NCBI GenBank assembly: GCA_044228045.1
Contig: JBGAVQ010000066.1
Span: 1-22,477 of the forward strand
DNA length: 22,477 nt
Source of the DNA: JAXLVB01 sp044228045
GTDB lineage: Bacteria; Bacteroidota; Bacteroidia; Cytophagales; Spirosomataceae
Direction of reading: 5' to 3'
Each line of letters begins with the position of its first letter. Positions within the stretch are counted from its first letter, which is position 1. Positions 15,126 through 22,189 of this stretch are shown one piece after another. A program made the position numbers and the translations under genes. The notes under the pieces were generated by a model. The model ran no database searches and was not told the origin of the DNA. It was given only the letters and a program-made list of their open reading frames with translations.

Positions 15126-16373
15126 ATGAAATCAGTTGGTATCGTTGGCGGAGGCATAAGTGGCTTATTTTCAGCTTATTATTTACAAAAAGTAGGTTGT
15201 CAAGTCACCATTATAGAACAAGGGAATTTTGCCGATGGCTGTTCGTTTGGCAATGCGGGTATGATTGTGCCGAGTCATATCATCCCCTTAGCACAACCCG
15301 GCATGATTGCCAAAGGGCTTCAATGGATGCTCAGTGCCACCAGTCCATTTTATGTAAAACCTCGCCTCAATTGGGGCTTAATCAAATGGGGTTGGTTGTT
15401 TTATAAGCACTCCACGCATCAGCATGTGCAGTATTCTATTCCTTACTTACGAGACATTAGTTTATTGAGTAAGCAATTGTTTCAAGACGTAGCCAAATCT
15501 GGCGAGATGGACTTTGGCTGGCACGAAAGAGGGCTTTTTATGCTCTTCAAAAACGCTGCTGCCCAAGCCGAAATGGCCGAAGAAGCCCACCTTGCCAACC
15601 AAGCAGGTATTGAAGCGCAACTGTTGTCAGGTAAAGAAGTGCAGGACAAAGAACCCAACGTGCAGGTAAACGTGCAGGGAGCAGTCTATTACCCTGGCGA
15701 TGCCCACCTCAACCCCAATCTCCTCATCAAATCGCTGGTTAGCTACCTACGGAGCAAAGGGGTCTTGTTTTTAGAGAATTCGAGTGTACAAGGATTTGAA
15801 ACACAAGGCAACCGAGTTCGCCAAATCATCACTTCATCAGGTAGTTATGCCTTCGACGAGGTAATTATTGCCTCGGGTGCTTGGTCACCCATTTTGACAG
15901 AACAATTGGGTATTTCGCTGCCCTTGCAAGGGGGCAAAGGGTATAGTTTTATGCTGAAAGAAATGGCCAATAACATACAAATTCCGGCCATTATGCTCGA
16001 AGCCCGTGCCACGGCTACCCCGATGGGCAATCAGCTACGTTTTGCAGGGACTATGGAAATTGCAGGGACAGATTTGTCCGTAAATCCGAACCGAGTAAGA
16101 GGAATTGTGCAATCTATCAATAATTATTATCCTGATATTGAGGTCGCTATGCCCGATACCAATACCGTTTGGCGGGGTTTACGACCTTGTTCACCAGATG
16201 GATTACCTTACATTGGTAGGGTAAAACACTTTTCAAACCTTACCTTAGCAACAGGTCATGGCATGATGGGCATTAGTTTAGGGCCAGGCACAGGCAAGCT
16301 CGTTTCAGAAATTATTACCAACCAAAAACCTTCAATGGACATTTCGGCCTTTGCCCCCTTGCGGTTTGGGTGA
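15126..16373 (+). CDS. FAD-dependent D-amino-acid dehydrogenase/oxidoreductase (DAO family)
   Basis: This 415-aa cytosolic or membrane-peripheral flavoprotein belongs to the DAO family (PF01266) and is close in layout to the D-amino-acid dehydrogenase DadA and to D-hydroxyproline dehydrogenases. The FAD Rossmann motif GGGISG (8-13) ends in the acidic IIEQG strand. CSFGNAGMIVPSHIIPLAQPG is the characteristic DadA-type segment. The C-terminal end has WRGLRPCSPDGLPYIGR and TGHGMMGISLGPGTGKL, the second FAD-contact region. It starts 38 bases after the TIM-barrel gene and may have its own promoter. It oxidises an amino acid or amine to an imine, feeding electrons to a quinone or oxygen. No epimerase or racemase partner gene is in the window, so the substrate is open. 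Confidence 0.83.
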   Translation: MKSVGIVGGGISGLFSAYYLQKVGCQVTIIEQGNFADGCSFGNAGMIVPSHIIPLAQPGMIAKGLQWMLSATSPFYVKPRLNWGLIKWGWLFYKHSTHQHVQYSIPYLRDISLLSKQLFQDVAKSGEMDFGWHERGLFMLFKNAAAQAEMAEEAHLANQAGIEAQLLSGKEVQDKEPNVQVNVQGAVYYPGDAHLNPNLLIKSLVSYLRSKGVLFLENSSVQGFETQGNRVRQIITSSGSYAFDEVIIASGAWSPILTEQLGISLPLQGGKGYSFMLKEMANNIQIPAIMLEARATATPMGNQLRFAGTMEIAGTDLSVNPNRVRGIVQSINNYYPDIEVAMPDTNTVWRGLRPCSPDGLPYIGRVKHFSNLTLATGHGMMGISLGPGTGKLVSEIITNQKPSMDISAFAPLRFG

Positions 16374-16434
16374 TTTTGTTGTGATGGTACTTTTAGACAC
16401 TTTTTCCACCCCCTCAACCGCACTATCCAACCAC

Positions 16435-16454
16435 ATCCCCCGCCAGCGGGGGAT
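16435..16454. terminator. GC-rich hairpin after the FAD oxidoreductase (terminator or repeat)
   Basis: ATCCCCCGC and GCGGGGGAT are perfect 9-bp arms around CA (in practice a 4-base loop). ATTTTAT follows, a short, broken T-run. It may stop transcription of the upstream gene 62 bases before it, or it may be a dispersed GC palindrome; the sequence allows both. Confidence 0.5.
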
Positions 16455-16484
16455 ATTTTATAGTCATTATAACAAGTTTAATCA

Positions 16485-16516
16485 TTTGGAAATGAAATGA
16501 ATACTTACTATTTTTG
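16485..16516 (+). promoter_or_regulatory. Promoter of the crotonase gene
   Basis: TTTG (16485-16488), 20 bases, TATTTTTG (16509-16516): both boxes match the Bacteroidota consensus exactly. Predicted start is near 16520, about 30 bases before the ATG. Confidence 0.75.
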
Positions 16517-16550
16517 ACACAAATAGTATGCAAGCATAACAAATAAAGCC

Positions 16551-17330
16551 ATGTTTCAGCATCTTCTTTACAACATTCAAGATAGCGTTGCCACCATCAC
16601 GCTTAATAGGCCACAAGTTTATAACGCCCTCAGTCCCGAACTCATCGCCGAAATCACAACCGCCATTCAACAAGCAGCGCAAGACGAAACCGTGCGGGTA
16701 GTAGTGCTTACTGGGGCAGGCGAAAAAGCCTTTTGTTCAGGGGCCGACTTAAAAGCTGGTATGGGCAATGCCAGTAGTTTAGGTGATTCACTTCGGCAAC
16801 GATACAATCCGATGATACTGGCCATTAGGCATATAGAAAAGCCTGTTATCTGTCGCCTCAACGGCGTGGCGGCAGGGGCTGGTTGCTCGTTGGCCTTGGC
16901 TTGCGATGTCATTATTGCTTCAGAAACGGCCTATTTATCTCAAATTTTCATCAACATCGGCCTCATGCCCGATGCTGGCTCTACCTTTTTCTTACCTCGA
17001 CTCATTGGCTCACAAAAAGCTTTTGAATTATGCAGCACAGGCCGCAAAGTAAGTGCCACCGAATGTAAAGAATTAGGGCTGATTAGTGAAGTAGTATCCC
17101 CTGACCTATTAGACCAAGCCGTAGCAAAAGTAGTGTCATACTATGCTCAAGCTCCCACCAAAGCCATCGGCAGAATGAAACAAATTCTTAATCAGTCGCA
17201 CTATTGCAATTTAGAAGAAATGTTGGAATTAGAAGCTGAAAATCAAGATGTTTTGGGCGCAACACACGATGCTGGCGAAGGTATTTTAGCTTTTTTGCAA
17301 AAAAGAATAGCTCAATTTAAAGGTAAATAA
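16551..17330 (+). CDS. Enoyl-CoA hydratase/isomerase family protein, PaaG-like
   Basis: This 259-aa cytosolic crotonase (PF00378) acts on acyl-CoA thioesters. The oxyanion hole is formed by FCSGADLKAG (61-70) and NGVAAGAGCSLALACD (104-119). At the position where hydratases carry their second glutamate the sequence reads LMPDAGSTFFLPRLIG, with Asp141. That pattern is typical of PaaG-type isomerases, which open ring-1,2-epoxyphenylacetyl-CoA to the oxepin or shift a double bond. The rest of the phenylacetate (paa) genes is absent here, so a role in that pathway is possible but unproved; a general cis/trans enoyl-CoA isomerase is the alternative. It has its own consensus promoter and no near co-directional partner except the tRNA. 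Confidence 0.85.
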   Translation: MFQHLLYNIQDSVATITLNRPQVYNALSPELIAEITTAIQQAAQDETVRVVVLTGAGEKAFCSGADLKAGMGNASSLGDSLRQRYNPMILAIRHIEKPVICRLNGVAAGAGCSLALACDVIIASETAYLSQIFINIGLMPDAGSTFFLPRLIGSQKAFELCSTGRKVSATECKELGLISEVVSPDLLDQAVAKVVSYYAQAPTKAIGRMKQILNQSHYCNLEEMLELEAENQDVLGATHDAGEGILAFLQKRIAQFKGK

Positions 17331-17350
17331 TAAAAAAAAGTAGTCTAATA

Positions 17351-17382
17351 TTTGAAAATTGAAACTCAAAACACTACCTTTG
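17351..17382 (+). promoter_or_regulatory. Promoter of tRNA-Arg
   Basis: TTTG (17351-17354), 20 bases, TACCTTTG (17375-17382) is a perfect Bacteroidota promoter. Transcription should start near 17386, about 28 bases before the mature tRNA. Confidence 0.8.
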
Positions 17383-17413
17383 CAGTCCCAAATCAGGGAA
17401 ACGGTTCGCCGAT

Positions 17414-17487
17414 GGCCTCGTAGCTCAACTGAATAGAGCACCTGACTACGGATCAGGAGGTTAGGAGTTTGAATCTCTTCGAGGTCA
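17414..17487 (+). tRNA. tRNA-Arg (anticodon ACG)
   Basis: The 74-nt sequence folds as a full cloverleaf. Acceptor GGCCTCG pairs with CGAGGTC (one G-U) and ends in discriminator A. The D-stem is GCTC/GAGC. Anticodon stem CCTGA/TCAGG encloses CTACGGA, anticodon ACG, which reads CGN arginine codons after deamination to ICG. T-stem AGGAG/CTCTT (one G-U) closes a TTTGAAT loop. CCA is not encoded. A promoter lies upstream and an intrinsic terminator directly after. Confidence 0.95.
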
Positions 17488-17488
17488 C

Positions 17489-17518
17489 AAAAAACCAGCT
17501 TAAACAGCTGGTTTTTTT
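17489..17518 (+). terminator. Intrinsic terminator of tRNA-Arg
   Basis: AAAAAACCAGCT (17489-17500) pairs with AGCTGGTTTTTT (17506-17517) around a 5-base TAAAC loop, and the right arm runs into a T-tract. It starts one base after the mature tRNA end. Confidence 0.9.
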
Positions 17519-17537
17519 ATTGAACAACATTTCATCT

Positions 17538-17625
17538 AAGTACGTAGCTTAACTGAATAGGGCATCTGACTACTGATTAGAAGCTTAGAGGCAGGACACT
17601 CTGACTTTGAATATCTTGGAGATTC
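17538..17625 (+). pseudogene. Decayed tRNA-Arg-like copy
   Basis: TACGTAGCTTAACTGAATAG and the following GGCATCTGACTACTGATTAGA match the D-arm and anticodon arm of the intact tRNA-Arg about 124 bases upstream almost base for base. The anticodon stem still pairs (TCTGA/TTAGA), but the triplet in the loop is now ACT. An unrelated insert of roughly 17 bases interrupts the variable/T region. A T-arm remnant (CTTTGAATATCTT) follows, and the acceptor ends no longer pair. It has no promoter of its own and lies after the terminator, so it is best read as a tandem tRNA duplicate that has degenerated. Confidence 0.75.
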
Positions 17626-17711
17626 CTTAATAATCAATTAGTTATGTTAATTTGTAACTGCCTTTTTTGATTTATTTAAAGAATATCGGTAAACCCCACC
17701 CATCGTAATTT

Positions 17712-18080
17712 TTATCCTTTCATTTTCTTCACAATTTCCAGAAACGTATTATTGGCTTTGGTAATCGTATTTTTTACATCTGGCTCTGGTTTTTTCATAC
17801 TTACTGCTGCATTTACACCTGCGCTTTCGGCATAGAGTCGTTTGGTCAGTGCCTTCAAAGCCATAGCATCGGCAGGTGTGGTGTTCATCAACATTTTTGC
17901 TTTGGCGAGTAGGTCAGCTGCTTTATCTTTGGCTGGTTGCAAATCGCTGTGGTCAGCGGCAGAGGCTATTTTAGTGATAATTTGCTGATAATCATCTAAC
18001 TCTTTCCAGTTGTTTTTTTCTTGACAAATGGCTACCAATGAGACACATACAAAGGCGAGTAATAAAAAGAGCTTTTTCAT
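17712..18080 (-). CDS. Small secreted helical protein of unknown function
   Basis: This 122-aa minus-strand protein begins with a clear signal peptide (MKKLFLLLAFVCVSLVAIC). The residue before the cysteine is Ile, which does not fit a classic lipobox, so I favour a soluble periplasmic product over a lipoprotein. The mature part is rich in Ala, Lys, Asp and Leu and looks entirely helical, with two or three amphipathic helices and one mature-region proline cluster (KKPEPD). I do not recognise a named family. It has its own minus-strand promoter overlapping a palindrome and is convergent with the tRNA locus. Codon use looks normal for the window. Confidence 0.7.
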   Translation of the reverse strand: MKKLFLLLAFVCVSLVAICQEKNNWKELDDYQQIITKIASAADHSDLQPAKDKAADLLAKAKMLMNTTPADAMALKALTKRLYAESAGVNAAVSMKKPEPDVKNTITKANNTFLEIVKKMKG

Positions 18081-18120
18081 AAGAACTTTGGTTTGAGTAG
18101 AAAATTTAAGTTTGATGCTT

Positions 18121-18128
18121 CAAAGCTA
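18121..18128 (-). promoter_or_regulatory. Minus-strand -7 box for the small secreted protein
   Basis: Read on the minus strand, 18128-18121 is TAGCTTTG, a perfect TAnnTTTG box, about 40 bases before the start codon. No good TTG box is found at the normal spacing; a palindrome lies there instead, as expected for a regulated promoter. Confidence 0.5.
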
Positions 18129-18136
18129 CCACGCCC

Positions 18137-18152
18137 AATGCACCTGTGCATT
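18137..18152. promoter_or_regulatory. 16-bp palindrome at the -33 region (possible operator)
   Basis: AATGCAC-CT-GTGCATT has perfect 7-bp arms. It starts 8 bases upstream of the minus-strand -7 box, so a bound dimeric regulator would cover the -33 region. Confidence 0.45.
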
Positions 18153-18346
18153 TTAAGATAAGTCAAACCGAATAGTATGCTTGTTAACTGGTATTTTTAT
18201 GAAGCGAATTGTTCTTTGTACGAATACGTTATAAATAATAGAGGGAGAACGAGTTACCAAGCATTCATTTTCCCAAATAATTCTCTAAAATCATTGCTTT
18301 TTCAAAAAGCTAAAATACGACCTCCTGATATTTCCTTGCCTTGGTG

Positions 18347-18377
18347 TTGGTGTTTGTAGTCGATTCTCTCTACTTTG
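18347..18377 (+). promoter_or_regulatory. Weak candidate promoter for the M14 peptidase
   Basis: TTG (18347-18349), 21 bases, TACTTTG (18371-18377). The -7 box is one T short of the consensus. It lies about 60 bases before the start codon. Confidence 0.35.
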
Positions 18378-18439
18378 TACAACTTTTTGTCCTTATCCAA
18401 ATCAATACTTCAAACCATTAACCTTAACCCATTATTTCG

Positions 18440-21217
18440 ATGTATAAAAAATTAGTTACAACCCTTTTGTTGGCTTGTGCAACAGCCACGCTGTTTGCCC
18501 AGCAGGTGGACGAAGCCTATAACCAGAAAATAAAGGAATTTACCACCGACACCCGCTTTTTGCCTTCATCGGTGCTGAATTTGGTTGCCGACCCCAAAAT
18601 TCCTTCGCCGCTGAAACAGTTTAATCAAATTATTGGCGCACCCGGCACACTGCACCGCACCGACGAAATTCATGGCTATTTTAAAAAACTGGCACAGACC
18701 TCAACCAATATCATAACCGAACAGGTAGCCACTACCGAAGAAGGTCGCCCGATACAAATTGCCGTCATAGCCAATGCAGCTACCCTCAAACGCCTCGACC
18801 ATTATAAAAAACAAACTGCCTTGCTGGCCGACCCCCGCAAGGTAAATCCTGCTGACCTGAATGCAATTTTGGGTGACAGCAAGGTGATTTACTACCTCAA
18901 TGGTGGGATGCACTCTACCGAAACAGGCTCGCCCGAAATGTTGATGGAGTTGGCGTATCGCCTTATTACTGGCCAAAGCGACGAAATCAAGGCTATTCGT
19001 GACAATTTGATTGTGGTGATTAACCCCGTTTCTGAACCCGACGGTTGGGACAAAATGGTAGATTGGTACAAGCGTTACACCAAAAAACGCACTGATTTTG
19101 AGGACGGTATGCCCGCTTCGCCACCGTATTGGGGCAAGTACGTTTTCCACGACAATAACCGTGACGGCCTACAAGTGTCGCAAGCCATCACCAAAAGCAT
19201 TTTCAAAATCTACTTCGATTGGCATCCTACCGCCATGCTTGATTTGCACGAGTCGGTGCCATTGTTGTACATCTCAACGGGTACAGGGCCTTACAGCGAA
19301 GCCGTTGACCCTGTGGCCATTGGCGAGTGGCAAGTGATGGCCGACCACGACATGACCAGCCTTGCCGCACAAGGACTGCCCGGCGTGTTCAACTGGGCAT
19401 TTTACGACGGGTGGTATCCAGGCTACGGCATTTGGGTAGCCAACAATCATAACTCCGTGGGGCGTTTTTATGAAACCTTTGGCAATGCTGGTGCCAATAC
19501 GTTCATGCGTGATTTGGCCAATGCCAAATTTGCGGGTGACAACGTAACCAGTCGGGAGTGGTATCGGCCTTATCCTGCTACCGAAAAGGTGTATTGGTCG
19601 TATCGAAACAACATCAATTACATGGAAGCGGGTGTGTTGGCATCGTTGGGCTATGCAGCCACCAACGGAAAATTGTTGTTGAAGAATTTTTACCAAAAAA
19701 GTTTCAACAGCCTCAAAAAAGGACTTGATGGTACGCCAAAAGCCTTCGTGATTGGCAAAAATCAGCGAGACCCAGCCATGGCGGCCTATATGGTCAATCA
19801 ATTACGGACACAAGGCATAGAAGTCCACCGAGCAGAATCGGGTCAAAATCAAGGCGATTATGTGGTGTTGATGAACCAACCTTATCGCAACTTGGCGTTT
19901 TCGTTGCTCACCAAGCAAAACTTCCCGAAAGAGGCCAAATTTCCGCCTTACGACGACATTGCTTGGACACTACAATACCTCAATGGTGTAACCGTAACCC
20001 AGCAAGACACCCTCAAATATGAGCTTACTGACCTCAAAATGCTGACCGCCGATGCTAAATTTGAAGGAAAAATAGAAGGCGAAGGCAGTCATTATGTACT
20101 CAATTACACGGCTCAAAATACCGTACTACCTGCTGCCTATTGGGCCAAATCGCAGAATAGCAATGCTAAAACCATTGTGTTGGATGCCAAAACAGCCATA
20201 GAAGGACGCAAAGATACCTTGGCGCAAGGCGCTGTGGTGTTTACAGGCATTAACGCCGACCAAGCCAAGCAATTAGCCGCAAAATTTGGCTTCGACTTGA
20301 TACCTACCAAAACGATTCCGAGCGTAAAACAGCACGAAGTGACCTTGCCCAAAGTGGCTATTTATCATACTTGGTACAACACGCAAGACGAAGGCTGGTC
20401 ACGCTATACTTTTGAGCAACGAGGCATTCCTTATACTTCTATTCACAAAGACCACCTCAAAAAAGGCAACCTACGAGCGCAATTTGACGTGATTTTGATA
20501 CCACGCATCAACGGAGCAGGTAGTAATTTCATCCACGAAGTGGACTCAAAATTTGGACCGATGCCTTATACCAAAACCGCCGAATATCCTTCGCATGGCT
20601 TGCCAGACGCTACCGACGACATGACGGGCGGGCCAGGCTTTATGGGCGTGGCGGAATTAAAGAAATTTGTAGAAACTGGCGGCGTACTCATTACCTTAGA
20701 CAACTCGTCGAGCATTATTGCTGACCTCGGTATTGCTCGTGAGCTAAGACGCTACGAATCACCTACGCTGTTTCACCCGGGTTCTATTGTGCAGGTGAAA
20801 GCCCGCAATCGCAACCACCCTATTTTGTATGGCTATCCAGAACTATTCCAAATTTTCAAAGGACAAGGCGCCTTGCTCCAAACCGAAAAACGTGACCGCT
20901 CGATGATGCTCTTGCAATACGGCACGAAACCATTGAAAGAAGAAGAAGAATACAAAGGTTTGATTATGGGTATGCCTGACCGCAAAGAGCAAAAGCCTGA
21001 TCCTAAGGCTGGTACACCAAAATCTGAGCCACCTTATTTGCTATCGGGCATGGTACGGAATGAACCAACAATCATCGGTCATGGCGGCATTTTCAACGTA
21101 CCCGTAGGTGCGGGGCAAGTAGTAGCCTTCACCTTTGACCCACTTCATCGCTACCTCAACCACCACGATGCCCCACTGCTTTGGAATGCCATTTTGAATT
21201 GGAATGCGCTGCGGTAA
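18440..21217 (+). CDS. Secreted M14-family zinc carboxypeptidase-like protein with long C-terminal extension
   Basis: This 925-aa exported protein has signal peptide MYKKLVTTLLLACATATLFA. Residues of about 70-400 are an M14 zinc peptidase domain (PF00246). The zinc ligands are GGMHSTE (His158, Glu161) and DLHES (His270); INPVSEPDGW (195-203) and FHDNNRDG (236-243) are the substrate-binding segments. YMEAGVLAS further on may supply the general-base glutamate. From about 640 to the end, segments such as KVAIYHTWYNTQDEGWSRYTFEQ, FDVILIPRI and ETGGVLITLDNSSS look like a glutamine-amidotransferase/ThuA-like alpha/beta fold, a combination seen in large Bacteroidota M14 proteins. The function is probably breakdown of peptides or amino-acid conjugates in the periplasm. 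It is monocistronic with a clear terminator. The M14 call is firm; the C-terminal fold is inferred. Confidence 0.87.
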   Translation: MYKKLVTTLLLACATATLFAQQVDEAYNQKIKEFTTDTRFLPSSVLNLVADPKIPSPLKQFNQIIGAPGTLHRTDEIHGYFKKLAQTSTNIITEQVATTEEGRPIQIAVIANAATLKRLDHYKKQTALLADPRKVNPADLNAILGDSKVIYYLNGGMHSTETGSPEMLMELAYRLITGQSDEIKAIRDNLIVVINPVSEPDGWDKMVDWYKRYTKKRTDFEDGMPASPPYWGKYVFHDNNRDGLQVSQAITKSIFKIYFDWHPTAMLDLHESVPLLYISTGTGPYSEAVDPVAIGEWQVMADHDMTSLAAQGLPGVFNWAFYDGWYPGYGIWVANNHNSVGRFYETFGNAGANTFMRDLANAKFAGDNVTSREWYRPYPATEKVYWSYRNNINYMEAGVLASLGYAATNGKLLLKNFYQKSFNSLKKGLDGTPKAFVIGKNQRDPAMAAYMVNQLRTQGIEVHRAESGQNQGDYVVLMNQPYRNLAFSLLTKQNFPKEAKFPPYDDIAWTLQYLNGVTVTQQDTLKYELTDLKMLTADAKFEGKIEGEGSHYVLNYTAQNTVLPAAYWAKSQNSNAKTIVLDAKTAIEGRKDTLAQGAVVFTGINADQAKQLAAKFGFDLIPTKTIPSVKQHEVTLPKVAIYHTWYNTQDEGWSRYTFEQRGIPYTSIHKDHLKKGNLRAQFDVILIPRINGAGSNFIHEVDSKFGPMPYTKTAEYPSHGLPDATDDMTGGPGFMGVAELKKFVETGGVLITLDNSSSIIADLGIARELRRYESPTLFHPGSIVQVKARNRNHPILYGYPELFQIFKGQGALLQTEKRDRSMMLLQYGTKPLKEEEEYKGLIMGMPDRKEQKPDPKAGTPKSEPPYLLSGMVRNEPTIIGHGGIFNVPVGAGQVVAFTFDPLHRYLNHHDAPLLWNAILNWNALR

Positions 21218-21224
21218 GAAACAA

Positions 21225-21263
21225 AAAAAGGGGCTAACCGTAATGCAGTTAGTCCCTTTTTGG
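21225..21263 (+). terminator. Intrinsic terminator of the M14 peptidase gene
   Basis: AAAAAGGGGCTAAC (21225-21238) pairs with GTTAGTCCCTTTTT (21248-21261) with a single G-U wobble and a 9-base loop, ending in a T-run, 7 bases after the stop codon. The A-run on the left would also let it work on the minus strand. Confidence 0.85.
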
Positions 21264-21282
21264 ATGACCCTCCTAATCCTTT

Positions 21283-21302
21283 GTTTCGTACCCTTACGAA
21301 AC
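21283..21302. repeat. Short palindrome, copy 2 (GTTTCGTACCCTTACGAAAC)
   Basis: Perfect 8-bp arms with a CCCT loop. It is a close relative of 10349-10366. It stands just beyond the terminator of the M14 gene and has no T-run. Confidence 0.6.
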
Positions 21303-21402
21303 ACCAAAGTATCAGCAATTTTAGCTATATTTTCGTTTAAGATTGTACCTTATAAAACACAAATCAAGTAGAATTCAACAGCCTCTTTCATCAAACTGGC
21401 TC

Positions 21403-21432
21403 TTGCAAGGCTACTGGTTTTCAGTAATTTTG
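21403..21432 (+). promoter_or_regulatory. Promoter directly abutting the start codon of the broken transposase-family gene
   Basis: TTG (21403-21405), 19 bases, TAATTTTG (21425-21432) fits the consensus. The box ends 4 bases before the ATG at 21437, so transcription would begin at or next to the start codon, giving a leaderless message. Confidence 0.5.
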
Positions 21433-21436
21433 CTTT

Positions 21437-22185
21437 ATGAAAAGAGGCAAGCAAAAACACCAAGCCAACCAATACGATAAGATTTTTAAAGAGAATATCG
21501 AAGCGGTAATACCGATATTCAGCATACCAGAGAGTGAAAACCCGATGTTTTGAAGAAAATTACTGATATTCAAGGCAATACGTTTGTATTACAAATTGAG
21601 TTTCAGGTAGCTGACGAACCTGAAATGGTGTATCGAATGCTTGATTATAAATCAATGCTTTTGAGAAAGTATAAAATCCCTACTCGGCAGTTTGCCATTT
21701 TTCTTGGAAAAGGCAATCCTAAAATGGCAACAAAATTGGAGAGCGAGGACTTATATTTCAAATACAAATTGCTTTCAATAAAAACCATAGATTACAAAAC
21801 CTTTCTAAAATCGAAGAAACCAGAAGAAATTGTTTTTGCTGTTTTAAGCAATTTTGGCACAGAAAAGCCCGAAAATGCCATCGAAAAAATTATTCATAGA
21901 CTTGAAGAAACTACCAAGTCAGAATTAACGTTAAAAAAATACTTGCGGCAGTTGCGTATTTTGGCAGAACTGCGTAAATTAGATTTAAAAATTGATGAAA
22001 TCATGGAAAGCATAGCAAAATACATTAACGAAGAAACAGATTACTTTGTAGTAAAAGCTAAGAGAAAAATGGTTGAAAAGCTATTAACCAAGAGCAATCA
22101 TACAATTGCTGAGATTGCAGAGTTTGCAAGTGTTACCGTTGACTTTGTAATTGACATCCAACAAAAACTCTCTCTCGAAAAGTAG
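21437..22185 (+). pseudogene. Rpn/PD-(D/E)XK nuclease-family putative transposase, disrupted
   Basis: The reading begins MKRGKQKHQANQYDKIFKENIEAVIP in one frame (21437 to about 21513; that frame stops at 21553). The expected continuation resumes in another frame at about 21514 as DIQHTRE, meets an in-frame TGA (21535-21537), and then reads KPDVLKKITDIQGNTFVLQIEFQ without interruption to the TAG at 22183. I recall this order from intact Bacteroidota members of the family, which have about 20 extra residues at the junction. So there is both a small frame-changing deletion and a nonsense mutation. The PD motif lies after the stop and E-x-Q is in IEFQ, so an internal start at the TTG at 21550 would lose the PD residues. 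The C-terminal part includes a helical region (YLRQLRILAELRKLD). Loss of function is likely. The family name is from memory of similar proteins. Confidence 0.7.
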
Positions 22186-22189
22186 CCTC

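Larger units (their letters stand above)
18081..18439. other. Divergent intergenic region of about 360 bases
   Basis: It separates the minus-strand small secreted protein from the plus-strand M14 peptidase. It holds the minus-strand promoter and palindrome in its left part and a weak plus-strand promoter near 18347-18377. The AT-rich middle (18160-18340) contains only a 60-codon open frame without family resemblance, which I do not call as a gene. Confidence 0.6.

Noticed and set aside
18177..18359. 60-codon open frame in the intergenic region
   Set aside because: AT-rich, no signal peptide, no promoter at the right place, no family pattern.
21535..21537. TGA in the transposase-family gene as a recoded (selenocysteine) codon
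   Set aside because: No recoding structure is evident, the expected residue there is arginine, and a second lesion lies just upstream, so simple decay is the better explanation.
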